Of a stretch of 64,000 bases of DNA, positions 56,575-64,000 are shown piece by piece. Made by a program: the position numbers and the translations under genes. Positions within the stretch are counted from its first letter, which is position 1; every line of letters starts with the position of its first letter. This DNA is from Halomonas smyrnensis AAD6 (GTDB lineage: Bacteria > Pseudomonadota > Gammaproteobacteria > Pseudomonadales > Halomonadaceae). Where the stretch lies: contig NZ_AJKS02000003.1 of assembly GCF_000265245.1 (NCBI RefSeq), forward strand, positions 241,927 through 305,926. Direction: 5' to 3'. A model generated the notes under the pieces. The model searched no databases and was not told where the DNA came from. It was given only the letters and a program-made list of their open reading frames with translations.

Positions 56575-57180
56575 CTAGAGTTCGACGCCTTTCTGGGCCT
56601 TGACCCCCTGATCCTTGAAGGCATGCTTGACCACCTTCATTTCGGTCACGGTGTCGGCCAGCTCGATCAGCGCCTCGGGGGCGTGGCGGCCGGTGACCAC
56701 GGCGTGCTGCATGGCCGGGCGCCCCTGGAGGTCGTCGAGCACCCGGTCGAGCTCCAGGTAGCCGTGGCGCAGGGCGATATTGAGCTCGTCGAACAGCACC
56801 AGGGCATAGTCCGGGTCGGCCAGCATGCGACTGGCCTCGGCCCAGGCCGCCTCGGCGGCACGCACGTCGCGCTCGCGATCCTGGGTGTCCCAGGTATAGC
56901 CCTCGCCCATGACGTGGTAGTCCACGCCGGGCAGAGAGCGGTAGAAGGCCTCCTCGCCGGTCTGGAACTTGCCCTTGATGAACTGCACCACGCCGACCTT
57001 CATGCCGTGGCCCAGGGCGCGTGCGACCATGCCGAAGCCGGAGCTGCTCTTGCCCTTACCGGGGCCGGTGAGCACCAGCAGCACGCCCTGCTCCTTGTCG
57101 GCGGCGGCGATCCGCTCGTTCATGATCTTCTGCTTGTGGGCCATGCGCACCGCATGGCGCTCGGGGTCGACGTGCTTCAT
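56575..57180 (-). CDS. cobO: Corrinoid adenosyltransferase (CobO/BtuR/CobA type)
   Basis: 201 residues starting MKHVDPERHAVRMAHKQKIM, preceded by GGAGAT. It transfers the adenosyl group of ATP to cob(I)alamin or its precursors. The P-loop is VLLVLTGPGKGKSSSGFGM. Further motifs are GVVQFIKGKFQTGE and the DELN of ALVLFDELNIALRHGYLELD. Palindromic elements flank it on both sides (56477 and 57226). It lies between cobF and bluB on the same strand. Confidence 0.94.
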   Translation of the reverse strand: MKHVDPERHAVRMAHKQKIMNERIAAADKEQGVLLVLTGPGKGKSSSGFGMVARALGHGMKVGVVQFIKGKFQTGEEAFYRSLPGVDYHVMGEGYTWDTQDRERDVRAAEAAWAEASRMLADPDYALVLFDELNIALRHGYLELDRVLDDLQGRPAMQHAVVTGRHAPEALIELADTVTEMKVVKHAFKDQGVKAQKGVEL

Positions 57181-57225
57181 CGGGATCTCCAGCGATCGAG
57201 GGAATAACGTGGTGGTTCTCATGCC

Positions 57226-57325
57226 ATACCGGGGACAAGTCGCAGCGGAGCTCCTACGCCAGAGATGGCGTCGGGAGCTACAAGGATGTATTTATCGCGT
57301 CTCCGCGCAGGCTTGTCCCCGGTAT
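57226..57325. repeat. Palindromic intergenic repeat (family member B) between cobF and cobO
   Basis: Perfect 14-base arms, ATACCGGGGACAAG and CTTGTCCCCGGTAT, enclose 72 bases. An inner hairpin pairs GAGCTCCTACGCCA with TGGCGTCGGGAGCT, with minor mismatch. The whole aligns in reverse complement with the element at 35292-35386, so it is one copy of an interspersed repeat family. Confidence 0.85.
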
Positions 57326-57328
57326 CCA

Positions 57329-58114
57329 TCATTCGAGCAGCGGCTGACGCGCCAGCAGATAGATATCCATGATCCAGCCATGGCGCTCACGCAGCGCGGC
57401 GCGGCGCTCGACGATGGCGGGGCCGACCTCGGCCAGCGGGCCGTCGATCAGGCACTGCTTGTCCATGCCGAGATAGGCGCCCCACCAGATATGCAGGCCC
57501 TCCGGGGCCAGCGACTGGAAGGCGCCGCCGGCATCCAGCATCACCGCCACGCTGGCGGCGTCGCCCGGCCAGCCGCGCTCGCGCAGGCGCCGCCCGGTGG
57601 TGATCTGCACCGGCGCGGCCAGGGCGTTCAAGGGGATGCGATGCTCGGCGGTCAGCACCTGCAGGCTGGTGATGCCCGGCACCACCTCGACCTCGAGCGC
57701 CATGCCACTTTCTTTCTCAGGCCCCGCTCTCTTGAGGCGCGCGGCGATGCGCAGGCTGCTGTCGTAGAGCGAGGGATCGCCCCAGATCAGCATCGCCACC
57801 CGCCCGCCCTCGGGCAGGCGCTGCGTCATCTGATCGCGCCAGGTCTGGGCAATGGCGGCGTGCCAGTCGTCCACCGCGCCCAGGTAGTCGTCACGGCCGT
57901 CGCGACGCGGCAGGTCGAACTCCACCACCCGCGATTGCGCGGCCTCGTCGAGCAGTTGGCGGCACATCAGCCGACGCAGGTCGACCAGGTCCGAGCGGGC
58001 CTCGCCCTTGCGCGGCAGCAGGATCAGCTCGGCCTCGCGCAGCGCGCGCACCCCGGCCAGGGTGATGTGATCGGGATTACCAGTGCCGATGCCGATCAGC
58101 GACAGATGGATCAT
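57329..58114 (-). CDS. cobF: Precorrin-6A synthase (deacetylating) CobF
   Basis: 261 residues. CobF methylates C1 of precorrin-5 and releases the extruded acetate, a step specific to the aerobic pathway. The SAM-binding loop is [20 protein letters not shown], followed by [19 protein letters not shown] and [13 protein letters not shown]. It overlaps cobM by four bases (ATGA). It ends four bases from the palindromic repeat at 57226. Confidence 0.93.
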   Translation of the reverse strand: MIHLSLIGIGTGNPDHITLAGVRALREAELILLPRKGEARSDLVDLRRLMCRQLLDEAAQSRVVEFDLPRRDGRDDYLGAVDDWHAAIAQTWRDQMTQRLPEGGRVAMLIWGDPSLYDSSLRIAARLKRAGPEKESGMALEVEVVPGITSLQVLTAEHRIPLNALAAPVQITTGRRLRERGWPGDAASVAVMLDAGGAFQSLAPEGLHIWWGAYLGMDKQCLIDGPLAEVGPAIVERRAALRERHGWIMDIYLLARQPLLE

Positions 58115-58896
58115 GCGCCGCCCTCGGCGAAGGGCGAGTCTGCCGACTGCGGCCGGAAGCGGCGGTCGTAGCCGATGGCGTAGAGACAGCTGTCGTCGAA
58201 GTCATCGCTGGGCAGCGCCGGGCCGACCAGGATCAGGGCGGTGCGGTTCATGGCCGGGTCGAGCCGCGCGGCGATGGTGTCGAGCCGCCCGCGGATCACC
58301 TTCTGGTCGGGCCAGCTGGCGCGCCAGACGATGGCCACCGGGCAGTCGTCCCCGTATCGGGGCGCGAGCTCCGCCACCACCTGCTTCAGGTTATGGATGG
58401 ACAGGTGGATCGCCAGCGTCGCCCCGGTGCGCGCGAAGTTGGCCAGGGTCTCGCCGTCCGGCATGGCGCTGGCGCGGCCCGGCGTGCGGGTCAGCACCAC
58501 CGACTGCGCCACGCCCGGCAGCGTCAGCTCCTGGCCGAGGGTGGCGGCGGCCGCGGCGAAGGCCGGCACCCCGGGGGTGATGGCATAGGGAATGCCCAGC
58601 GCGCGCAGCCGACGCAGCTGCTCACCCATGGCCGACCACACCGACAGGTCGCCGGAGTGCAGCCGGGCCACGTCCTGACCCGCCGCGTGGGCCGCGGCGA
58701 TCTCGTCGATGATCTCGTCGAGGGACAGCGGCGCGGTATTGATGATCCGGGCGTCCGCCGGGCAGTGGTCGAGGATCGCCTCGGGCACCAGCGAGCCGGC
58801 GTAGAGGCACACCGGACTGGCGGCGATCAGGTCGCGCCCGCGCAGGGTCAGCAGGTCCGGCGCACCGGGGCCGGCACCGATGAAATGAACGGTCAT
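58111..58896 (-). CDS. cobM: Precorrin-4 C11-methyltransferase CobM
   Basis: 261 residues starting [20 protein letters not shown] with AGGAGA upstream. It methylates C11 of precorrin-4 with S-adenosylmethionine. Family motifs are [38 protein letters not shown] and [20 protein letters not shown]. It overlaps cobF and cobE by four bases on each side, so the three are translationally coupled. Confidence 0.95.
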   Translation of the reverse strand: MTVHFIGAGPGAPDLLTLRGRDLIAASPVCLYAGSLVPEAILDHCPADARIINTAPLSLDEIIDEIAAAHAAGQDVARLHSGDLSVWSAMGEQLRRLRALGIPYAITPGVPAFAAAAATLGQELTLPGVAQSVVLTRTPGRASAMPDGETLANFARTGATLAIHLSIHNLKQVVAELAPRYGDDCPVAIVWRASWPDQKVIRGRLDTIAARLDPAMNRTALILVGPALPSDDFDDSCLYAIGYDRRFRPQSADSPFAEGGA

Positions 58897-59300
58897 GTCG
58901 TGTCTCCTGCCGGGATGTCTCTTGTCGTGATGTCTCTGGCCAGCGCGGCGCTGGCCATCGCGGCGGTGGCGCATCGATCCGGGGAAACCAGCCGCGGGCC
59001 GAGCAGCGTCGCGCCCGGCCCGGCAGCCAGTACCGCCACGGCCTCGGCGACGCTGCCGGTACCGCGGGCCTGCCGGCTACGTGGGGAATGCGTCAGCGTC
59101 TCGGCCGCGGCCAGCGCCGCGTCGGGCACGGCGAGCGTCTCGAGGCCCCGCGCCTCGCCCAGGGCCTGAACGGTTGGCCGCATGCTGTCGGCCGCCGCCA
59201 GCCGGTCGGCCGGGCCATGGCACGCCTCGAGCCGCTCCAGCGCCTCGGCCAGCGAGGCGAGCGTGGCCGAGCGGCGAAAGCCGAAGCCCGCGATTCTCAT
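58893..59300 (-). CDS. cobE: CobE-like cobalamin biosynthesis protein (CbiG C-terminal domain)
   Basis: 135 residues from [20 protein letters not shown], the family-like N-terminus. An ATG at 59390, overlapping the cobL stop as ATGA like the other junctions here, would add 30 residues encoded by short tandem repeats. The typical features are the Gly-Phe-Gly-Phe-Arg start, a central [20 protein letters not shown] segment (often LTxSxxSxxxxGxGSVAE) and the C-terminal [16 protein letters not shown]. CobE is needed in the aerobic pathway and is thought to assist the ring-contraction stage. Start choice is uncertain. Confidence 0.83.
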   Translation of the reverse strand: MRIAGFGFRRSATLASLAEALERLEACHGPADRLAAADSMRPTVQALGEARGLETLAVPDAALAAAETLTHSPRSRQARGTGSVAEAVAVLAAGPGATLLGPRLVSPDRCATAAMASAALARDITTRDIPAGDTT

Positions 59301-59304
59301 CGCT

Positions 59305-59384
59305 TTGCTCTTCAGGGCGCCCTGCCCCGCACGTTGCTCTTCATGGCGCCCGACCCCGCGCCTCATGGCACCCTGCCCCGCACC
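59305..59384. repeat. Three degenerate tandem repeats between cobL and cobE
   Basis: Two 29-base units beginning TTGCTCTTCA are followed by a 22-base partial unit, each with a GGC(G/A)CCC..CCCCGC core. The units lie in the 86-base gap and are in frame with a possible N-terminal extension of CobE. Confidence 0.7.
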
Positions 59385-59386
59385 GC

Positions 59387-60610
59387 TCATTTCTCGACTC
59401 GCCACTGCACGATGGGATAGGTGGCCTTCCAGCCGCGGCGACTGCCGAGGGCGGTCGCCGCCGACAGCTCCAGGCGCACCAGTTCGCCGCCGAGTTCGCG
59501 CTGGCGCTGGGCCAGCAGCGCCTCGGATTCGAGCGTCACCGCGTTGGCCACCAGCCGCGTGCCCACCGGCAGGCGCGGCCACAGCGCGTCGAGCAGCGAC
59601 TCGGAGAGCCCACCGCCGATGAAGACCGCATCCGGCGGCGGCGCGTCGGCCAGCTCATCCTCCAGCAGCGCCGCGGCGTCGCCCTCGATGACCTCCAGCC
59701 AGTCGACGCCGAGTTCCCGGGCGTTGCGGCGGGCGCGCTCGGCCCGCTCGGCATCGCGCTCGAGGCCCAGGGCGCGGTTGTCCGGATGGGCCAGCAGCCA
59801 CTCGATGGCCACCGAGCCGGAACCGGTGCCGATGTCCCACAGCCGCTCGCCCGGCATCGGGGCCAGGGCGGCGAGCGTGGCGGCGCGCACCGCCGGCTTG
59901 GTGATCTGGCCGTCGTGTGAAAACCAGCCATCCGGCCGCCCGGGCGCCAGCGGCAGCGCCGGCCCGCTGCCCGCGACCTCGAGCCCCACCGCCACCGGAT
60001 GGGCAATGTCGTCCGGCAGCTCGGCATCGGCACGCAGGCGGCGCACGCGCTCTTGATCGCCGCCCAGGGCCTCCAGCATATGAAGTTGGCTGGCGCCGAA
60101 GCCGACGCGCCCGAGCCAGTCGGCCAGCGCCGCCACCGCCGCACCGTCGCGCAGCAGCACCAGCAGCCGGCGGCCGCGATGCAGGTGCGGGCGCAGGCGC
60201 GTCAGCGGCCGGGCGTGCAGGCCAAGGCAGGTCACACTCTCCAGCGACCAGCCGAGCCGTGAGGCCGCCAGGCTGAAGGTCGAGGGCGACGGCAGCGAGC
60301 GCCATTCGCCCGGCGCGAGATGCCGCGCCAGGGTGGCGCCGGCGCCGAACCAGAAGGGGTCGCCGGAGGCCAGCATCACCGTGCGCCGCCCGCGCTCGGA
60401 CAGCAGTCCGGGGATGCCGTCGGCGAAGGGCACCGGCCACTCGCGCACCTCGGCGGCGAGCGGCGGCAGCAGGCGCAGGTGGCGCCGGGCGCCGAACACC
60501 ACCTCGGCGGCCTGAAGCGCCTCGCGGCTTGCCGGCGTGAGCCCGGCCGTGCCACTCTCGCCCCAGCCCACCACCGTCAGCCAGGGAGCGTCGTCCGCGT
60601 CAGTCATCAT
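59387..60610 (-). CDS. cobL: Precorrin-6Y C5,15-methyltransferase (decarboxylating) CobL
   Basis: About 407 residues, fusing two enzymes. The N-terminal CobE/CbiE-type methyltransferase (about 10-205) begins WLTVVGWGESGTAGLTPASR and contains LASGDPFWFGAGATLARHL. The C-terminal CbiT-type methyltransferase (about 225-405) has GERLWDIGTGSGSVAIEWLL and PDAVFIGGGLSESLLDALWP. The fusion is usual in aerobic producers. Two adjacent ATG codons are possible starts. Both lie head-to-head with the cobK start, the outer one overlapping it. Confidence 0.94.
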   Translation of the reverse strand: MMTDADDAPWLTVVGWGESGTAGLTPASREALQAAEVVFGARRHLRLLPPLAAEVREWPVPFADGIPGLLSERGRRTVMLASGDPFWFGAGATLARHLAPGEWRSLPSPSTFSLAASRLGWSLESVTCLGLHARPLTRLRPHLHRGRRLLVLLRDGAAVAALADWLGRVGFGASQLHMLEALGGDQERVRRLRADAELPDDIAHPVAVGLEVAGSGPALPLAPGRPDGWFSHDGQITKPAVRAATLAALAPMPGERLWDIGTGSGSVAIEWLLAHPDNRALGLERDAERAERARRNARELGVDWLEVIEGDAAALLEDELADAPPPDAVFIGGGLSESLLDALWPRLPVGTRLVANAVTLESEALLAQRQRELGGELVRLELSAATALGSRRGWKATYPIVQWRVEK

Positions 60611-61373
60611 GAAGGTCCTGATCCTGGGAGGTACCACCGAGGCCAGCGCCCTGGCCCGCGCGCTCGCCGAGCGCGAGATCCCCGCGCTGTTCAGCTACGC
60701 CGGCCGCGTCGCCTCGCCGAAACCCCAGCCGCTGCCGACCCGGGTCGGCGGCTTCGGCGGCGCGGACGGGCTGGCCGACTTCCTCGCGACGCAGCGCATC
60801 ACCCACCTGGTCGATGCCACCCATCCCTTCGCCGAGCAGATGAGCCGCCATGCCGTCGCCGCGGCCGAGCGAAAGGGCACCGCGCTGATCGCCCTGACCC
60901 GGCCGCCGTGGGAGCCGCAGGAAAGTGACCGCTGGCAGCGCGTCGCGAGCATCGAGGCGGCGGTGGCGGCGCTCGCCGGCCCGCCCGAGCGGGTGCTGCT
61001 GGCGATCGGCCGCCTGCACCTGGCGGCCTTCGCCGCCCGGCCCGAGCACCACTACGTGCTGCGGCTGGTCGACCTTCCCGAGGAGGCGCCGCCGCTGCCG
61101 CGCCATACCCTGACCGTCGACCGCGGCCCCTTCACCCGGGAGGGCGACCTGGCCCTGATGCGCGAGCACGGCATCGAGCGCCTGGTGTGCAAGAACGCCG
61201 GCGGCGCGGGGGCGGCGGCCAAGCTCGAGGCCGCTCGGGCGCTTCAGCTGCCGGTGATCATGATCGACCGCCCGGCGCTGCCGCCCCGCCGCGAGGCCCA
61301 TGGCCCCGATGCGGTGCTGGACTGGCTGGTTCATCGATCCACCTCGGATGACGGCACCGACCGCGGCGTATAG
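60609..61373 (+). CDS. cobK: Precorrin-6A reductase CobK
   Basis: 254 residues starting MKVLILGGTTEASALARALA, the family N-terminus. It reduces precorrin-6A with NADPH. Further motifs are ITHLVDATHPFAEQMSRHAV, VLLAIGRLHLAAFAARPEHH and RLVCKNAGGAGAAAKLEAAR. It is the only plus-strand gene of the cob cluster: its start overlaps or abuts the cobL start and its last 43 bases overlap the cobJ end. The ribosome site is poor, with GGGAG some 20 bases upstream. Confidence 0.93.
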   Translation: MKVLILGGTTEASALARALAEREIPALFSYAGRVASPKPQPLPTRVGGFGGADGLADFLATQRITHLVDATHPFAEQMSRHAVAAAERKGTALIALTRPPWEPQESDRWQRVASIEAAVAALAGPPERVLLAIGRLHLAAFAARPEHHYVLRLVDLPEEAPPLPRHTLTVDRGPFTREGDLALMREHGIERLVCKNAGGAGAAAKLEAARALQLPVIMIDRPALPPRREAHGPDAVLDWLVHRSTSDDGTDRGV

Positions 61374-62113
61374 ACCCACTCGCCCGCCTCGTCGCTGGCG
61401 GCCGGAATGCGCCGCGTCAGGCTCGAGCCCACCATCACCAGGGTGCGCATGTCGGCCATCTCGGGGGTCGCCTCGCCGAGGGTGACGACCCGCAGGCGCT
61501 CCTCGGGTGTGGAGACCGCGCGGGCAAACATGATCGGGCGATCAAGGCCGCAGGCCTCGCGCAGCACGTCCAGGGCGCGGGCGAAGCCCTCCGGCCGCGA
61601 GCGGGAGCGCGGGTTGTAGAAGGCCATGGCGAAGTCGGCCTCGGCGGCCAGCCGCAGGCGCTTCTCGATCAGCGCCCAGGGCTTGAGGTTGTCGGAGAGG
61701 TTGATGCAGCAGAAGTCGTGGCCCAGGGGCGCGCCGAGGCGCGCGCTGGCGGCGAGCATCGCCGAGACCCCCGGCAGCACCTGGATATCCAGCGTCCGCC
61801 AGGCCGGCTGGCCCGCCTCCAGCGCCTCGAACACCGCCGCGCCCATGGCGAACACGCCGGGGTCGCCCGAGGACACCACCGCCACCCGGCGGCCGTCGGC
61901 GGCCATCTCGAGGGCCTGCTCGGCGCGGCGGATCTCCTCGCGGTTGTCCGAGCCGTGGCGGGTCAGCCCCGGGCGCGGCGCGACCCGCTCGACGTAGGGC
62001 ACGTAGCCCACCACGTCGGTGGCCTCGGCAAGTACGCCCGACGCCTCCGGGGTGATCAACGCCTCGCTCCCGGGACCCAGGCCAATGATCTTCAGCCATC
62101 CCTGATCGCTCAT
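61331..62113 (-). CDS. cobJ: Precorrin-3B C17-methyltransferase CobJ
   Basis: 260 residues starting MSDQGWLKIIGLGPGSEALI. CobJ methylates C17 and drives ring contraction. Motifs are ATDVVGYVPYVERVAPRPGL, VAVVSSGDPGVFAMGAAVFE, IQVLPGVSAMLAASARLGAP and FYNPRSRSRPEGFARALDV. The start overlaps the cobI stop (ATGA), and its 3' end overlaps cobK by 43 bases on the opposite strand. The upstream open frame through cobI is accidental. Confidence 0.95.
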   Translation of the reverse strand: MSDQGWLKIIGLGPGSEALITPEASGVLAEATDVVGYVPYVERVAPRPGLTRHGSDNREEIRRAEQALEMAADGRRVAVVSSGDPGVFAMGAAVFEALEAGQPAWRTLDIQVLPGVSAMLAASARLGAPLGHDFCCINLSDNLKPWALIEKRLRLAAEADFAMAFYNPRSRSRPEGFARALDVLREACGLDRPIMFARAVSTPEERLRVVTLGEATPEMADMRTLVMVGSSLTRRIPAASDEAGEWVYTPRSVPSSEVDR

Positions 62114-62862
62114 GGCCGCCTCCCGTTGCCGTGGATCACCAGAATCGAGAAATAGGGCACCTGCTCGCCGACCTCGGCCAGCGGCACCACCCGCTGCCGG
62201 CCCATGGAGGCGTACTCGATCAGCCAGGCCTCGTCTTCGCGGCCGGCGTTTGCCAGCGCGCGGCGCAGCTTGTCGAGATGGCGGCCGATCTTCATCACCA
62301 CCAGGGCGTCGGTGCGCGCGATGCGCTCGGCCAGCCGCTCCTCGGGCTGGGTCGCGGTCAGCACCGTCAGCACGTCGTCGCCCCAGGTGATGGGCCGCCC
62401 CGTGGCCGTCCAGGCGGCGGACATGCCGGTGATGCCGGGCACCACTTCCACGGCCACCCTGCCCTGCAAACGGGTATAAAGGTGCATGAAGGAGCCATAG
62501 AAGAAGGGGTCGCCCTCGCACAGCACCGCCACGTCGTGGCCCGCCCCGGCGATCTCGGCGAGCTGGGCCACCTGGCGTTCGTAGAAGGCCGCCAGCCACG
62601 CGTTGTAGCGCGGATCGTCGAAGGGGATCTCGGTGGTGACCGGATACTCCATGGCAAGCTCCACGGCGCCGGGCGCCAGCATGCCCTCGACGATGGTGCG
62701 GGCGTGGCCGGTGCGGCCCTTCTTGCGGAAGTAGGCGACGTGGCTGGCGCCGCGGATCAGCCGGTCGGCGCGCACGCTCATCAGGTCCTGGCTGCCGGGG
62801 CCGAGGCCGATGCCGTGAATCGTGCCGGGGGGCGTGCTGGAAGGCGTCTCTGGCATCGTCAT
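62110..62862 (-). CDS. cobI: Precorrin-2 C20-methyltransferase CobI
   Basis: 250 residues. It converts precorrin-2 to precorrin-3A with S-adenosylmethionine, drawing from the HemA-derived tetrapyrrole pool. Motifs are IHGIGLGPGSQDLMSVRADR, VAVLCEGDPFFYGSFMHLYT and [20 protein letters not shown]. It overlaps cobH and cobJ by four bases each. The ATG leads MTMPET; a second ATG two codons on is possible. Confidence 0.95.
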   Translation of the reverse strand: MTMPETPSSTPPGTIHGIGLGPGSQDLMSVRADRLIRGASHVAYFRKKGRTGHARTIVEGMLAPGAVELAMEYPVTTEIPFDDPRYNAWLAAFYERQVAQLAEIAGAGHDVAVLCEGDPFFYGSFMHLYTRLQGRVAVEVVPGITGMSAAWTATGRPITWGDDVLTVLTATQPEERLAERIARTDALVVMKIGRHLDKLRRALANAGREDEAWLIEYASMGRQRVVPLAEVGEQVPYFSILVIHGNGRRP

Positions 62863-63488
62863 TCACTGCGATCCGCCATGGCGTTGATGGCGGCCACCGT
62901 CACCGCGCTGCCGCCGAGCCGGCCCTCGACGATGGCGCAGGGCGCCGCCCCGCTCTCCCACAGCGCCTGCTTGGACTCCGCCGCGCCGACGAAGCCCACC
63001 GGGCAGCCGACGATCGCCGCCGGGCGCGGGCAGTCCGGGTCCTCGAGCATGTTGAGCAGGTGGAACAGCGCGGTCGGCGCGTTGCCGATCGCCACCACCG
63101 CGCCCTCGAGCTGGGGGCGCCACAGCTCCAGCGCCGCCGCCGAGCGGGTATTGCCCATCTCGCGCGCCAGCCCCGGCACCCGCTCGTCGTGCAGGGTGCA
63201 GATCACGGCGTTGTCCGCCGGCAGGCGCTTGCGGGTGATGCCCTCGGCGACCATGCGCGCGTCGCACAGGATCGGCGCGCCGGCCTCCAGCGCCGCCCGG
63301 GCACGGGCCACCGCCTCGTCGCGGAAGTGGACGTGGGGCGCCAGCGCCACCAGGCCGGCGGCGTGAATCATGCGCACGGCGACCGGCTCCTCCTCGGGCG
63401 AGAAGCGTGAAAGCTCGGCCTCGCGCCGTATGATGGCGAAGGACTCCCGGTAGATCGCCGGTCCGTCGGTTTCATAGACGTAAGGCAT
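62859..63488 (-). CDS. cobH: Precorrin-8X methylmutase CobH
   Basis: 209 residues. It moves the methyl group from C11 to C12, giving hydrogenobyrinic acid. The catalytic His lies in PVAVRMIHAAGLVALAPHVH. Other motifs are APILCDARMVAEGITRKRLP, AIGNAPTALFHLLNMLED and IVGCPVGFVGAAESKQALWE. Its start lies 17 bases inside cobG, and its stop overlaps cobI. Confidence 0.96.
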   Translation of the reverse strand: MPYVYETDGPAIYRESFAIIRREAELSRFSPEEEPVAVRMIHAAGLVALAPHVHFRDEAVARARAALEAGAPILCDARMVAEGITRKRLPADNAVICTLHDERVPGLAREMGNTRSAAALELWRPQLEGAVVAIGNAPTALFHLLNMLEDPDCPRPAAIVGCPVGFVGAAESKQALWESGAAPCAIVEGRLGGSAVTVAAINAMADRSE

Positions 63489-64000
63489 CGCGTGTCTCCC
63501 AATATTCGATAGCGTCGGATTCGCCGAGGCCGGTCGCGACCGGCGTGTCGTCGGCGCGTCCGCCCAGGATCAGGTCATAGCGGCCGTCGCGCCCCGTCAG
63601 GCAGACCTCGGCCGGGCCGCTGCGGGCGCAGCCCTTGGCGCAGCCGGAAACATGCAGCCGACCCGCGGCTGATTCGCCCGGGCCCTCGCTTCGCCGCTCG
63701 GCCAGCGACTGAGCCAGGCCTTGCGTCGCCACGCTGGCCTGGGCACAGAACGGCGCGCCGGGGCAGGCGTCCATGGCCAGGCGCGGGTCGCGCGGGTCAT
63801 GGATCAGGCCGGCGTCCGGCGCGCTTTCTTGTGTATTCAGAGTCGAATTCGCGTGCTCGCCTTCCAGCAGCAGGCGCCGCCAGGGCGTCACGCGAATGCC
63901 GGTGATGTCGTCATGGAGGACAGCACGCAGCGCCGAGGCCGTCGCCCGGCCGAAGGGCAGCCCCACCACCCGGCCGGCGGGATGCGGCCCGGGCGTCAGG
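63472..64000 (-). CDS. cobG: Precorrin-3B synthase CobG (partial, C-terminal part)
   Basis: The last 175 codons are present, and the frame is open to the right edge. CobG is an oxygen-dependent iron-sulfur and sirohaem-type protein that hydroxylates precorrin-3A, the mark of the aerobic route. The nitrite/sulfite-reductase-like cluster Cys residues appear in MDACPGAPFCAQASVATQGL and LHVSGCAKGCARSGPAEVCL. It overlaps cobH by 17 bases. Its presence supports an aerobic pathway as do cobF and cobK. Confidence 0.92.
   Translation of the reverse strand, partial: LTPGPHPAGRVVGLPFGRATASALRAVLHDDITGIRVTPWRRLLLEGEHANSTLNTQESAPDAGLIHDPRDPRLAMDACPGAPFCAQASVATQGLAQSLAERRSEGPGESAAGRLHVSGCAKGCARSGPAEVCLTGRDGRYDLILGGRADDTPVATGLGESDAIEYWETRDALRL

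Noticed and set aside
61331..62866. A 511-codon frame suggesting a CobI-CobJ fusion
   Set aside because: The first half is an out-of-frame shadow of cobI; CobI has its own frame at 62110-62862 and the genes overlap by only four bases.
54155..64000. Cobalamin riboswitch in the cob cluster
   Set aside because: I looked in the gaps upstream of cobO, bluB, cobL and cobE for a B12-box-like string with surrounding helices and found none; the remaining upstream region lies outside the window.

Overview
The window is 64 kb of a GC-rich gammaproteobacterial chromosome, most likely from a Halomonas-type moderate halophile (Halomonadaceae). The grounds are the gene neighbourhoods (hemA-prfA-prmC; lolB-ispE-tRNA-Gln-prs-rplY-pth-ychF; choX/betIBA), acidic tails and linkers on several proteins (RplY, the SLC13 carrier), and a glycine-betaine synthesis locus. 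No phage, insertion sequence, CRISPR array or rRNA was seen.

Layout. (1) 1-4.9 kb, minus strand: an apparent operon of a HisD-family dehydrogenase, an SDR, two SnoaL/NTF2-fold proteins, an internally deleted copy of one of them and a gene cut by the window edge. (2) 4.9-12 kb, minus strand: an AT-richer, tightly overlapped catabolic operon with a TAXI-type TRAP transporter, an L-2-hydroxyglutarate-oxidase-like flavoprotein, an Ldh-type dehydrogenase, an HpaI-type aldolase and a D-2-hydroxyacid dehydrogenase. It looks acquired and has no recognised substrate. (3) 12.3-15.3 kb: an SSS symporter and its LacI-type regulator. (4) 15.4-31.2 kb: housekeeping genes (moeB, lrp, prmC, prfA, hemA, a TPR lipoprotein, lolB, ispE, prs, rplY, pth, ychF, M18 aminopeptidase, prc). 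(5) 31.4-32 kb: tRNA genes (three tRNA-Asn, one tRNA-Met). (6) 32-37.2 kb: choline uptake protein and betIBA with a BetI operator. (7) 37.3-47.2 kb: fadE with a PsrA-like operator, an SLC13 carrier, an aminotransferase/AhpD-like pair with a divergent RpiR regulator and twin operators, a quinone oxidoreductase, azurin and an unknown protein. (8) 47.3-52.4 kb: ugpBAECQ for glycerol-3-phosphate and glycerophosphodiester uptake, with a candidate Pho box. (9) 52.4-54.1 kb: a PanP-like decarboxylase. (10) 54.1-64 kb: an aerobic cobalamin cluster (cobQ, bluB, cobO, cobF, cobM, cobE, cobL, cobK, cobJ, cobI, cobH, cobG), cut at the right edge.

How the parts work together. The bet locus converts imported choline to the osmoprotectant glycine betaine. 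The ugp genes scavenge glycerol-3-phosphate when phosphate is scarce. The cob genes cover most corrin-ring steps from precorrin-3 onward plus lower-ligand synthesis, adenosylation and amidation. The two left-hand operons probably degrade one or two unidentified hydroxy acids and are the least explained part. Two members of a ~100-bp palindromic repeat family (35.3 and 57.2 kb), a second type of palindromic element (56.5 kb) and several inverted-repeat operators fill the intergenic gaps.
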